A stretch of 64,000 nt of DNA from Neolewinella aquimaris (GTDB lineage: Bacteria > Bacteroidota > Bacteroidia > Chitinophagales > Saprospiraceae): assembly GCF_014197245.1 (NCBI RefSeq), contig NZ_JACIFF010000001.1:682001-746000 (forward strand). The letters run 5' to 3'. The position numbers were made by a program, and so were the translations under genes. Position 1 is the stretch's first letter. Every line of letters starts with the position of its first letter. Below are positions 44,468 to 53,622 of the stretch, one piece after another. Below the pieces are notes generated by a model. That model searched no databases and was not told the origin of the DNA. It saw only the letters and a program-made list of their open reading frames with translations.

Positions 44468-46291
44468 ATGAATCCTTTTCCCCCTTCAGCCCCGACCGGA
44501 AAAAGCCGCTTGTTGCGTACGGTCAATCTGCTGCTCGTCGGCCTGCTGCTCGTATCCTCCGGTTCGGCGGCCCAGCCGGAGGAGAATACATCTCGGGGGC
44601 GAATCTGTTTTGCCCTCTATACGGTCCACGAGAACACGCTGAAGCTGACGGCGCAATTTTATCCGATTCAGAACTACGAGCCTTTTTCCGCCAGCCTGCA
44701 GCTGCTGGAAGACGGCGCGTGGCGTACGGTACAGGATGCACGCATCACCTATCCGGGCTACACCGCCCACTTCCGGATCGAGGACTGGGACGACACCCGG
44801 GAGAAGAGTTACCGCGTTGCCTACGCCGAGCGGGATTACTACACGGGCACCGTACGCAAGAACCCCGTAAACCGCGAAGAAATCGTAGTAGCCGCTTTTT
44901 CGTGCTGGTCGAACGTGATCGAGCACGGGGGCCAGCTGCCGATGAACGATATCGTCGATAATATGGAACGCCTGCAGCCCGACCTACTCTTCTTTGCCGG
45001 CGATCAGGTGTACGACCATAGCAATCACCTGGACAACTGGCTGGCCTTTGGTGAGGCCTTTGGCGATATTATCCGCAACACCCCTACGATCACCATCCCG
45101 GACGACCACGACATCGGTCAGGGCAACCTCTGGGGCGACGGCGGCAGGCGCAGCGAAGACCGCAACGGGCAGTCCGGCGGATACTATATGCCGGTGGAAT
45201 ACATCCGGGAAGTGGAGCGCGCACAGACAAGCCACTTACCCGACCCCTACGACCCCACACCGGTCGAGCGGGGCATTGGCGTTTACTACACCAGTCTGAC
45301 GTGGGGCGGAATCAGCTTCGCCATCGTGGAGGACCGCAAGTTCAAGTCGGGGCCGCAACGGGTGCTGACCGGGAAACCGTACCGGGATACCCGCGAGATG
45401 GATGTACCGGAAGCGCAACTACTCGGACGGCGCCAACTGGACTTCCTCGAGCACTGGACCACCGACTGGAAAGACGCCGAAATGAAGGCGGTCCTCTCAG
45501 CGACTATTTTCGCGAACTTGACTACCCATACCCCCACGCTGGAAAACAGGACTGCGTTCAGCTACGATTCCAACGGCTGGCCACAGTCCGGCAGAAACAG
45601 GGCGCTGTCCGTTATTCGCAAAAGCTTTGCCTGCATGATCGCCGGCGACCAGCACCTGGGCTCCGTCATCCGCCACGGCATCACGGACTGGAACGATGCG
45701 GGCTACTCCTTTGCCGTACCGGCGGTGGCCAACTTCTGGATGCGCTGGTGGCTGCCGGATGAACCCGGTCGGCACCGGCAGCCGGGAGCCCGGGAGTACA
45801 CCGGCGAGTACGAAGACGGCTTTCATAACAAAATTACGGTGCACGCGGTGGCCAATCCCAGCGACACCAACAACACCGTAGGGGAGGACCCCCTCCACGG
45901 CCGGGCGGCCGGTTACGGCGTCATTCGCTTCAGCAAAGCGGCGCGGGAGATCACTTACGAATGCTGGCCGCGCGCCGTAGACATGTTCGCCCCCGGCAGC
46001 CGTCCGTACCCGGGCTGGCCGGTGACCTTTAGCCAGACCGACAACTTCGCGATCTTCGCCGGTTACGAATTGCCCACGCTCCAATTTACGGAGCCGGGAG
46101 AGGTGGAAACTATTCAGGATGAACACACGGGCGAGGTGATTTCCTCCCTGCGCATCAGGGGCACTTCCTGGCAGGCCCGGGTACCCCAGCCGGGCACCTA
46201 CCGGGCCGCGGTAGGCGAGGGCGAAACGCTCCGGTACGTGTACGGCCTGCGGGCGGAACGGGAAAATACGCAAACCATCACCGTACGCTAA
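44468..46291 (+). CDS. PhoD-like metallophosphatase, secreted
   Basis: The protein has 607 residues from the ATG at 44468, followed by a signal peptide (LLRTVNLLLVGLLLVSSGSA). The PhoD-type metallophosphoesterase motifs are in order: DLLFFAGDQVYD (metal-binding D and Y), TITIPDDHDIGQGNLWGDGG (DDHD) and CMIAGDQHLGSVIRHGI (GDxH). A beta-sandwich precedes the catalytic domain (about 40-140) and a strand-rich tail follows. PhoD enzymes hydrolyse phosphodiesters or phosphomonoesters. This form resembles large secreted Bacteroidota and Planctomycetota homologues sometimes found near sulfatases or lyases. An upstream in-frame extension to 44354 is not family-like. Confidence 0.85.
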   Translation: MNPFPPSAPTGKSRLLRTVNLLLVGLLLVSSGSAAQPEENTSRGRICFALYTVHENTLKLTAQFYPIQNYEPFSASLQLLEDGAWRTVQDARITYPGYTAHFRIEDWDDTREKSYRVAYAERDYYTGTVRKNPVNREEIVVAAFSCWSNVIEHGGQLPMNDIVDNMERLQPDLLFFAGDQVYDHSNHLDNWLAFGEAFGDIIRNTPTITIPDDHDIGQGNLWGDGGRRSEDRNGQSGGYYMPVEYIREVERAQTSHLPDPYDPTPVERGIGVYYTSLTWGGISFAIVEDRKFKSGPQRVLTGKPYRDTREMDVPEAQLLGRRQLDFLEHWTTDWKDAEMKAVLSATIFANLTTHTPTLENRTAFSYDSNGWPQSGRNRALSVIRKSFACMIAGDQHLGSVIRHGITDWNDAGYSFAVPAVANFWMRWWLPDEPGRHRQPGAREYTGEYEDGFHNKITVHAVANPSDTNNTVGEDPLHGRAAGYGVIRFSKAAREITYECWPRAVDMFAPGSRPYPGWPVTFSQTDNFAIFAGYELPTLQFTEPGEVETIQDEHTGEVISSLRIRGTSWQARVPQPGTYRAAVGEGETLRYVYGLRAERENTQTITVR

Positions 46292-46425
46292 TCGAAAAGT
46301 CCTCCAGTCACGCCCGTATCCTTACCGCAATGTTCACGCTTCTGCCCATTGCTCCCACCCCAGGTCAAGCAAAACAGATAATTGCGTATTGCTTTGAGGG
46401 CGGCGGCGCGCAGGAGCAAAGTTCC

Positions 46426-47328
46426 TCAATTCAGCTGCCGAAACCGGCTCGGCGGCATCCCCACCTTCTTCTTGAACAACGTACCGAACGACTGCGGGTG
46501 CTCGAAACCTAAATCGTAGGCGATGGCACTGACCGGCTCGTCGGACGCCAGCAGAGCATTCTTCGCCCGCTCGATGTGATAGTGAATGTGCTCCTGGGTG
46601 TTCTTGCCAGTTTCTTTCTTCAGCAGGTCGCTGAGGTAGTTGGGAGACAGATTGACGTGCTCGGCGCAGAACTTTACCGTGGGAATGCCGTGACGCAGTC
46701 CTTTATCGGAGTTGAAATAGTCCAGCAGCAGGGCCACTACCCTTTCCACCACGTCGCCCTGGTGGGGACTGCGCGTATAAAATTGCCGGTCGTAGAAGCG
46801 ATTGCAGTAGTGCAACAGCAGCTCCAGATTGGCTACGATGACGGTCTGGCTGCGCTGATCGATGTGTTGCTGGCATTCGTCCTCAATGGCTTCGATGCAG
46901 CGGGTGATCTTCGCTTTCTCTCGCTCGGAAAGGTGGAGCGCTTCATTGAAGGTGTAGGAGAAAAATCCGTAGGACTTGATCTTCGTACCCAGGTCCGATT
47001 TACGGAGCAGATCAGGATGGAAGTAAAGTGCCCAGCTGTGTTCGCTGACCGCGCTGGGCTGATTCGTAGCCTCAAAGGCCTGCCCCGGTGCGGTGAAGAT
47101 CAATGAGCCCTCGGCGAAATCGTAGTACTGCCGCCCGTAGTGCAGCACGCAATCTTCGAACTTCAGGGAGATCATGTAAAAATCCCAGACGTACCGGTGA
47201 TTGAATAGCTTCTCCGACAGAATAACGTCCCTGGTGTGGACCAGGGAGATGGCGGGGTGAAGGGGTTTACCCAGGCCGAGCATCTCGTGGAGTTCCGTGA
47301 TGGAGTTGATCTTTTCAATATTGGTCAT
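46426..47328 (-). CDS. AraC-family transcriptional regulator
   Basis: The 300-residue protein has an N-terminal ligand-binding cupin-like half (about 20-170, VRDVILSEKLFNHRYV-like strands) and two C-terminal helix-turn-helix motifs (about 195-295: FCAEHVNLSPNYLSDLLKKE, then VSAIAYDLGFEHPQSFGTLF and a FRQLN end). It is the last gene of a minus-strand operon with a membrane protein and an SDR oxidoreductase and probably regulates them. A decayed partial copy lies at 15246-15757, 31 kb away, showing an intragenomic duplication. Confidence 0.93.
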   Translation of the reverse strand: MTNIEKINSITELHEMLGLGKPLHPAISLVHTRDVILSEKLFNHRYVWDFYMISLKFEDCVLHYGRQYYDFAEGSLIFTAPGQAFEATNQPSAVSEHSWALYFHPDLLRKSDLGTKIKSYGFFSYTFNEALHLSEREKAKITRCIEAIEDECQQHIDQRSQTVIVANLELLLHYCNRFYDRQFYTRSPHQGDVVERVVALLLDYFNSDKGLRHGIPTVKFCAEHVNLSPNYLSDLLKKETGKNTQEHIHYHIERAKNALLASDEPVSAIAYDLGFEHPQSFGTLFKKKVGMPPSRFRQLN

Positions 47329-47341
47329 GGTAGGAGAATTA

Positions 47342-47836
47342 CTACACCTGCATTAGCTGTTCGTGATACTCGATCACCCGCGCATTCGCGTTGCTATCGA
47401 TCAGCATCGTCACGGCCATCAGCGCGATGGTCGTAATGCCGATCGCCCGCCACAGCGGAGCGTCGACGAATACCGTCAATAAAGCCGCGACGACGATGAT
47501 CACTGGAATAATCTTAAATATCGCCAATTCATATTCCCCCATGACCTTTTCCGCGCGGGCCACCTCCGTCCGGACAAAGGCAGTGGGGTTGGCCTCATAC
47601 TGGGCGGGGAAGTTGGTCACCCGACCCTGATTGGTGAAAAAGAGGCCCAGCCCAGCGGCCAACAGCAAGGTCGCCGCCACCAAACTGGGGAAAATGTAGG
47701 CCCGGGCAATCTCCGTCTTACCAAGTTGCCAGAAGCCGATTCCGGCGGCCACGAAGGCCAGACCGAAAACGATGAAGAAAACGGAGGAAAAGACTTCGGC
47801 GCGCGCCCAGTCGACGGCGGCTTTCAGGATGTCCAT
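47342..47836 (-). CDS. Four-helix membrane protein of unknown function
   Basis: The 164-residue protein has four hydrophobic segments at about 18-38, 45-68, 103-123 and 126-146 (VFFIVFGLAFVAAGIGFWQL, YIFPSLVAATLLLAAGLGLF, IIPVIIVVAALLTVF, GITTIALMAVTMLI). A soluble loop lies between the second and third (YEANPTAFVRTEVARAEKVM). No enzymatic motif is visible. It sits between the SDR gene (4-bp gap) and the AraC gene (13-bp gap), so it is a member of that operon. The family was not recognised. Confidence 0.75.
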   Translation of the reverse strand: MDILKAAVDWARAEVFSSVFFIVFGLAFVAAGIGFWQLGKTEIARAYIFPSLVAATLLLAAGLGLFFTNQGRVTNFPAQYEANPTAFVRTEVARAEKVMGEYELAIFKIIPVIIVVAALLTVFVDAPLWRAIGITTIALMAVTMLIDSNANARVIEYHEQLMQV

Positions 47837-47840
47837 GCGA

Positions 47841-48833
47841 TTAAGAAGTTACGGTTACTGCATTAAGGTTCCACTTACATACTGCATTAAGGTTCCACTT
47901 ACATTTGGTTGCCTGCTCACTCACGTCCCACAATTTAGCGGCTACCTTCCAATCCTGGGCGTGGGACTCCGGCGTGACCCTACCGACGGGGCCGCTCATG
48001 TTCATCATACCTGTCGGACCGTAGTAAGCCAGCGGATCCAGATCGGGCTCCGTGGCACACATCACCTCCGGGTAGGCTCCCCGTTCGGCCGACTGCACCA
48101 GGGGCGATCGCCGCATCAGTGACCAGGTGATGCGCGTCATCAGGGGGCTGTCCTTACGAATTAGGGAAGTACTGGAAGCCCCGGGGTGGCAGACGTAGAC
48201 CGAAACGTTTCTACCGGCGGCCCCGCCCCGGCGCTGCAGTTCGTAGGCAAACAGCATCTGTGCAAGTTTACTCTGGCTGTAGACGGTATTGGGGCTGTAG
48301 TTTTCGTTGAAATTCAGGTCGTCGAACTGGATCGTCCTTAACCCCATTTTATATCCCTCACTGGCGACAACCACGATGCGACCGGCCGTTGCGACAATGC
48401 GATCGTAGAGCAGATTGACCAGCAGAAAGTGACCGTAGTGGTTGATGCCCAGCTGGCTCTCGAAGCCGTCCTTGGTAAACTCCTGGCTGGCCACTTGCGC
48501 CACGGCGGCGTTGCAGATTAGGGCGTCGATGCGGGGAGTGGTGGCGAGTACCTCCTCGGCGGCCGTGCGCACGGAGGAAAGATCGCCCAGGTCCATGAGG
48601 ATGTAGCGGACGTTAGCACCTGCCCCGAGTTCCTGCTTCACGTCGTTTATCGCGGCCTGAGATCGTTCCGCACTGCGGTTGAGCATGACGACCTCCGCGC
48701 CCTTCTTGAGGAGAATTTTTGCCGCTTCGAAGCCGGTCCCGGCGTTGGCGCCGGTGATAAGGTAGGTTCTGCCGTTGAGATTGTGGAGGCGCTCGGGCGT
48801 CCAGCCCTGTTTGCCGAATTTGGTGGTAGACAT
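47841..48833 (-). CDS. SDR-family oxidoreductase (retinol/protochlorophyllide reductase-like)
   Basis: The 330-residue protein has the SDR cofactor motif TGANAGTGFEAAK (TGxxxGxG) and the catalytic YSQSKLAQM (YxxxK). NAAV and VVVASEGYK fill the other expected positions. The length and layout match the long retinol-dehydrogenase-like group. The substrate is unknown. The C-terminal end carries a perfect duplication of eight residues (CKWNLNAV twice), caused by a 24-bp tandem repeat, so the tail has probably changed recently. It is the first gene of the operon with the membrane protein and the AraC regulator. Confidence 0.88.
   Translation of the reverse strand: MSTTKFGKQGWTPERLHNLNGRTYLITGANAGTGFEAAKILLKKGAEVVMLNRSAERSQAAINDVKQELGAGANVRYILMDLGDLSSVRTAAEEVLATTPRIDALICNAAVAQVASQEFTKDGFESQLGINHYGHFLLVNLLYDRIVATAGRIVVVASEGYKMGLRTIQFDDLNFNENYSPNTVYSQSKLAQMLFAYELQRRGGAAGRNVSVYVCHPGASSTSLIRKDSPLMTRITWSLMRRSPLVQSAERGAYPEVMCATEPDLDPLAYYGPTGMMNMSGPVGRVTPESHAQDWKVAAKLWDVSEQATKCKWNLNAVCKWNLNAVTVTS
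47857..47904 (-). repeat. 24-bp perfect tandem duplication in the SDR gene 3' end
   Basis: The unit ACTGCATTAAGG-TTCCACTTACAT (hyphen only for reading) occurs twice without mismatch at 47857-47880 and 47881-47904. Since 24 is a multiple of three, the reading frame stays open and eight residues are repeated. Confidence 0.95.
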
Positions 48834-48941
48834 AGCAAGAAATACGTTTAGTGGTTTGACATAGCAAAGTTGCGGATCTCCGGAGGGCGCTACCTAAGCG
48901 AATCACAGATTGTCTAAGGCGTTTTACCGAAGTGGCACCTA

Positions 48942-49196
48942 CGCCGCCGCAGTGATTTCGCTCACCTCCAATCGCTTCTCAGACCGCGGATGAATCACCA
49001 CGTGCCCCAGTTCGGTGGTGGTCGTTACCAAGTCCATTCGCTTTAGCAGCGGGAACAGTGGGCGGGTATGCAGGTACAGTACCCGGTACAGTGTGGTGCG
49101 CGATTTGATGCAGCGCTCCGGCAGGATCACACCGGGCCGAAAGGCACAGGCATCCCGGAAGCCCAGGTTTAGGACCGGGTTTAATTGCCTCTTCAC
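48942..49196 (-). pseudogene. C-terminal remnant of an NAD-dependent epimerase/oxidoreductase
   Basis: The frame reads FRPGVILPERCIKSRTTLYR, LFPLLKRM and VTTTTELGHVVIH followed by EKRLEVSEI. This is the characteristic end of HTATIP2-like NAD(P)-binding Rossmann proteins. The Rossmann half is absent. The neighbouring insertion sequence begins 90 bp away, so the gene was probably cut by rearrangement around it. It should be non-functional. Confidence 0.6.
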
Positions 49197-49287
49197 CTGA
49201 TATAACTAGGTAAAAAGCACCGCCTTGTGCACCATGCCCTGTTTCCACTGGTGCCCTCCCTTTCCATCAACTTCGAACTACTACCTA

Positions 49288-50852
49288 GTCGTCCCTGAAA
49301 AACATATTCCGCGGTCCGGTTTGGGGCTAAATCGCTCCCATAGCTGTTCTGCGATGGTATGCCGTCGACAGGTTTACCCGATGTAGCAGTTCAACGCAGG
49401 CGTAAAAGATGACAACTGCCAGCTGGATCAGCACCAGCATGACCATCACTGGCAGCATTTTCAACTGATTCAGGCGCTTGACCAGGTTGAAGGCCGCCCC
49501 AGCCAGCAGGCAGTTGACTGCATCACCTAATTCTCCGCTCAGAAAGTTGCGCCGCATTCGGTGATCATCCTTGAGGTGACCGATGACGGGCTCTATCCCC
49601 GCCCGGCGCCGGAAGCGCTTACGCTGCTTTTGTTTTTCGTAGTACGTCTGCTCTTTGGTTCCCCGGTCGGGGATGAGTACGTCGGTGCCGCTTAGGTGCT
49701 TACGGCCCCGGTAGCCGCGGTCCACCACGGCGGTAGTTGGTCGATCTCCCCCAACATTCTCCCGTATACGCTCCACTTGGTTTAGCGCGGGAGCCAGTGT
49801 ATCGCCATCGTAAGGATTGCCGACGAAGCTCTTCATACCGACGATAACACCGGATAAGGCTGTACGGGCCACTGATACCTTACAGCCGAACTCGTACTTC
49901 CGGTGGACTTTACCCTTGGCGATACACCACACCGCCGGCTCGTGCAGACTGTAGCGCTTGTTCTTCGTGCTGCGGCGCTGCGCCAGCACCTGCTCGAACA
50001 GGTTCAGCGTATCGCCGTAGTAGGCCAGCGCTTCGTCCGGCAGTTTACGCCGTAGGTCCCGCACCAAGCGCCCGGCGATGGTTCGCAGTTTGCGCTGAGC
50101 ACGGTGGGCCGCCCGCCCGCCGCCGCGGATGGCCGCCGTCGTAGGTCGCCAGGCGCAACCGCTTCACTACAAAGCGGTAGGACTGACGCCACCGGACGCC
50201 TTCCTGCTCTCCGTAGCTCCAGCAGTACTTGATGATCTTTACGGCCAGTTTGGTGTCGGTGGGGTAGGTCACATTCTTTTCCTGCACGGTGGTGTCCACC
50301 AGTACCTCCTCTTCCACCTCACTTCCGCAGTGCAGGCGCACCGACAGGCTCAAAATCTTTTCCATACCGTCCTCCCCGACCCGCTTGCGGAAGTAGACGA
50401 AGTCCGTCGGATCGAAGGGTGGGCGGTGCTGGAAGTAGGTCTCGCCGGTGAAGTACTGCCAGTAAGGATTTTCCACCCAGCGCGCCAGTACCGACTCATC
50501 GCTCTGATCGTACATCCGCTTCAGCAACAGCATACCCACCATGGTACGGACCGGAATGCTGGGGCGTCCCTCGCGCGCATAGTAGCCGTCCAGCTCCGCA
50601 TCGATCCACTGCCAGTCGATCTCCCCGGCCAGACGGCAGAGTTCGTGGTCCAGACTGATGATCGAGGTCAGGCGATTACGGAAAAGGTCGGTTTGATCCT
50701 GATTGGGGAGGGAGCCCTTCATTTTTCGCAAGGTTTTGGCCCGGTTTGGCCGGTTTCTGGCGAAAAGTTAATATCAAATCCGCATTTATCATAGATATGA
50801 TCCCGCTGGTTTTCAATACTTTGCAGCCTGTGAGAATACTTTTTCAGGGACA
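49288..50852 (-). mobile_element. IS5/IS1182-type insertion sequence with two-frame transposase
   Basis: Inverted terminal repeats are visible: the left end reads GTCGTCCCTGAAAAAC and the right end, reversed, TTGTCCCTGAAAAAG. The 7-base word CTACCTA stands in the same orientation directly outside both ends (49281-49287 and 50853-50859), a possible target duplication. The element holds one transposase gene split in two frames. Its right end touches the stop codon of the fatty acid transporter gene. Confidence 0.75.
49327..50731 (-). pseudogene. IS5/IS1182-type DDE transposase, split by a frameshift
   Basis: The N-terminal part (50045-50731) holds the DUF772-like region (REGRPSIPVRTMVGMLLLKR, FVYFRKRVGEDG) and the first catalytic aspartate in EEVLVDTTVQEKNVTYPTDT. 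The C-terminal part (49327-50067 and further up in that frame) continues with AQRRSTKNKRYSLHEP, TTAVVDRGYRGRKH (second aspartate) and RRAGIEPVIGHLKDDHRMRR (glutamate). The frames join within a G/C-rich run near 50105-50125. This may be an inactivating indel or a programmed frameshift; the run of repeated GGCG units supports slippage. All catalytic residues are present across the two parts. Confidence 0.8.
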
Positions 50853-50857
50853 ACTAC

Positions 50858-52286
50858 CTAAATCGGCACAAAAATTACCATGAGTGCCCATGAAATAAAG
50901 AACACCAGGAAGGGCACAATTAAGTACCCCATCACATCCCGTGCTTGTATCTTGATACCTAATCCCATGATGGGAAGAATAATCAGTAAATAGAAAGGTT
51001 GCAGGCAATTGGTCAACGTTTCACCAAATGCAATGGCTAAGGACGCTCGAGCAATCATGTGGGTTACTTCTTGTTCTGGCAAGCCCATTCCAATTTCTTT
51101 GACGGCATTGATAATACTGGGGCCTATTACCGCAAATTCACCGCCTGCGGAAGGAATGGCAAAGTTGACCACCCCCCCCGCTGAGAAATGCTAGGATTGG
51201 ATAAGTATCAATTGTTGCAACAGAAACCATCCAGGTCGCCAGTTCATTTCCTAATCCCGTATGGATCATTATGCCCATTATCCCCGCATAGAAGGGGTAC
51301 TGAAACAGAATTCCTGAAATATTCATACTGGACCGTTTCATGGCTATACTGTATCGCATGGGTGTCCGGTGCAAAAACAAACCCAGTATGATAAAAACAA
51401 AGATCATGATATTTAAATTAATATCCATGCCTTTAGTGCTGAAGTGAAATACGATATAGGCAAGTCCCATGAGGCCAACCATTCCCTGTAGTATTGAGCT
51501 ACTATTCAGCCTATCCGAAACTGCATTTGCCCTATGGTTCATGCTATCCGCTTCCGCTTCGATAGTCGTCTCCATAATCGCATTGCCAGCCGCTAACATA
51601 TCTACAAGTTCTTGTTCCTTTTTGGGAATTAGCACCAAAAAAAGCAATGGCCCAACTATTAGTGAAAAGATCATAATGGATATATTCAAAAAGGAACTGA
51701 GCGTATAGGAAGTTGAAATTGTGCTCGATAAAATTCCGGCTTCAATCAGGTAATTGTTTTCCGTATTAAGCAATAGTGGTATAGAACTAGAAAGACCGGT
51801 TACCCAAAACAAGCTCGAGAAATATACACAGGCAATGAGGTATGGATAATTGATTCCTTTAATACGCAACGCAAACTCCCTCGCCAAAATGGCATTTATC
51901 ACCACCCAACCCCAACTTATCGCACTTAGCAGCATCCCCATTACGATTATAAATGGGTATACATGCTTAGGTGTATGAATGAATTGGGTCAACTTGGAAA
52001 TACCCTTCTTTACTAAAGGCGACAGCGCGATGGAAAACCCTGTAACCAGTATGAGAATCATTTGCATGCCGAATTCAAGAAGCATCCAAAATCCGGTATA
52101 CCATGCTTGAATAATATCCATTGCGGAATCCCCTGTCCATGCAAAAGCCATACATACGACGGCAATAGTTAAAATCAGCGCAAAGACAAACGCATTCGGC
52201 ATATACCGTTTGAATAAATTCGTAAATTTTTCACCTAGCTGCCTGATCATATTCTTTGTATTTATGTTTTTTAGATTCTCATACAA
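50858..52286 (-). pseudogene. atoE: Short-chain fatty acid transporter (AtoE family), frameshifted
   Basis: The two frames join into one AtoE-like membrane protein of about 470 residues. The first frame (52286 to 51138) opens with FKRYMPNAFVFALILTIAVV and has many hydrophobic helices, including SAISWGWVVINAILAREFA. It runs off family at a glycine run near residue 372. The other frame continues GVVNFAIPSAGGEFAVIGPS and ends FFISWALMVIFVPI. The junction is a run of eight C on the plus strand (51172-51179), a typical indel site. AtoE proteins import short-chain fatty acids such as butyrate. The gene is AT-richer than its left neighbours. Confidence 0.85.
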
Positions 52287-52692
52287 GCTGGATTCGTATG
52301 GATAATTTCTAAATCTGCAATTCGGTCTTCAGACTGTTTAATATGTCTCACGTCTGATTGAGCCGTTTAAAATGTCACAACCATTTACAGTTTCGGTAAA
52401 TGACACCGAATAAGCGTATATCCTGGTATACCCAAAACCAAACTCAAGGATTACAGGGCTTTGAAGCGTCGTGCCAGAGCGCTTCATCAGTAAGGTAGGT
52501 CCCAGAAATCCAATGTGGAAGCTTCGGGAGCCGACAACGCTCGGTGAGGCGCTGAATCCATGGCTGTCAGCGTACGGCGGTGCGCTGGCACAGAATCTGT
52601 GCGGAGGTGTTGTAGTCTGATCCCGCAAACGACGGCGCATTGTTGCGGCGGAGCGCGGGAGCGATGTTAAATCCTGCCAACTAATTTTGCCC
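52287..52692. other. Gap without recognised gene
   Basis: About 400 bp lie between the transporter start and the DUF1826-like stop. The left 150 bp are AT-rich and should hold the transporter promoter. The right part is GC-rich. A 100-codon open frame (52338-52640, minus) shows low-complexity arginine/serine content and no motif. Nothing else was recognised. Confidence 0.4.
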
Positions 52693-53394
52693 TCAACAAA
52701 TCAGCATTAAGCGGGGCTCTCCGGCCTTTTCATCCGGCGCGCGGTGAATGCAAGGCGGCACCTTACACTCCGGGTGGTCGATCGCCAGCCTCCACAGGTT
52801 ACCCCGACCCAGGCGGATGGGATGGGCGTCAAGTTTAGGACGATAATGGAGGTCAAAGAAATACTCGCTTAGGAAGTACTCGAAGCCATCCTCCGGGCCA
52901 TCGAAGAGTTTCCTTAGCGCCTCGCGTATCTCGGGGACCAGTACCTTCTGTTCCGCCTGGGCGTTTGGCAGGATCTCACTGGACTCGCCGTGATAGGTAC
53001 ACAAAAAGGTGTCGGTCGGAATGGGGGAACGATCCACGTGGAAGGAATAGACGTCGGTCGGAAAGAAAGGGAAGCTGTCATCCCGCTCGTAGCAACGGAT
53101 AAGATTGAGCGTGGGAGATGCTCCGTAAGTTTCCAGTGCCTTTAGATCTAAGATCAGAGTCTTGCGGGCAAGTTGCCCGGCGTCACTTAACTCCAGTGTA
53201 CAAAGTTCCTCCCGACTGACCGTCGCCATATTCTCCTTCAGATCAATCTTTTGCACGATCTCGGAAAAGTCACCCGCCAGATCACGCGTCCAGCACATCG
53301 CATTCACTTCTCCCCCAAACGGGGTGGAAACCAACCTCTGGAAGGTCGGTACGTAGCGGATGTGCTCTTCAACATGGACGGAGGATTCTTCCAT
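52693..53394 (-). CDS. DUF1826-like protein
   Basis: The protein has 233 residues from the ATG at 53394 (EESSVHVEEHIRYVPTFQRL). Upstream in-frame ATGs at 53439, 53469 and 53559 lie in or beyond the phased repeats and add non-family sequence. Features resembling DUF1826 are NAMCWTRDLAGDFSEIVQ, the FHVDRSPIP ... TFLCTYHGESSEIL region (H-x-D and TYxG) and the C-terminal PPCIHRAPDEKAGEPRLML (HRxP). DUF1826 has no established function; its His/Asp pattern suggests a metal- or oxygenase-like fold. The gene stands alone. Confidence 0.55.
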   Translation of the reverse strand: MEESSVHVEEHIRYVPTFQRLVSTPFGGEVNAMCWTRDLAGDFSEIVQKIDLKENMATVSREELCTLELSDAGQLARKTLILDLKALETYGASPTLNLIRCYERDDSFPFFPTDVYSFHVDRSPIPTDTFLCTYHGESSEILPNAQAEQKVLVPEIREALRKLFDGPEDGFEYFLSEYFFDLHYRPKLDAHPIRLGRGNLWRLAIDHPECKVPPCIHRAPDEKAGEPRLMLIC

Positions 53395-53412
53395 AGCAAA
53401 TCCAAGATAAAT

Positions 53413-53453
53413 GATCCGGTTTGATCCAGTTTTAACCATTATTGATCCAATTT
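53413..53453 (-). promoter_or_regulatory. Three helically phased GATCC repeats upstream of the DUF1826-like gene
   Basis: The words GATCCGGTTT, GATCCAGTTTTA and GATCCAATTTTA start at 53413, 53423 and 53444. The spacings of 10 and 21 bp place all three on one face of the DNA helix. They lie 19-59 bp upstream of the chosen start. This is the layout expected of repeated operator sites; the binding protein is unknown. Confidence 0.5.
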
Positions 53454-53622
53454 TACGGTCCTCTATCATTGCTAGACTGCTTGCTATTATGCAACAGGAC
53501 TCATTGTAGCATGTGTATTGTAACCGCGCTAGTCTGATTGTTGTACGGGTCATAATCATCCGACGGATAATCGCGTATGAAGTATCATGTAAAAGGCCTG
53601 CCTATATCCTCAATGCCACGCG

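Noticed and set aside
45497-46273. 258-codon minus-strand frame opposite the PhoD-like gene
   Set aside because: The plus-strand frame carries all PhoD motifs; the reverse frame is a GC-driven shadow.
46576-47106. 176-codon plus-strand frame opposite the AraC gene
   Set aside because: Antisense shadow; a matching piece opposite the AraC pseudogene at 15577-15759 only reflects DNA similarity.
50129-50794. 221-codon plus-strand frame opposite the transposase
   Set aside because: Shadow of the transposase frame on the minus strand.
52338-52640. 100-codon minus-strand frame before the AtoE gene
   Set aside because: No recognisable family and biased composition; not enough support for a gene.
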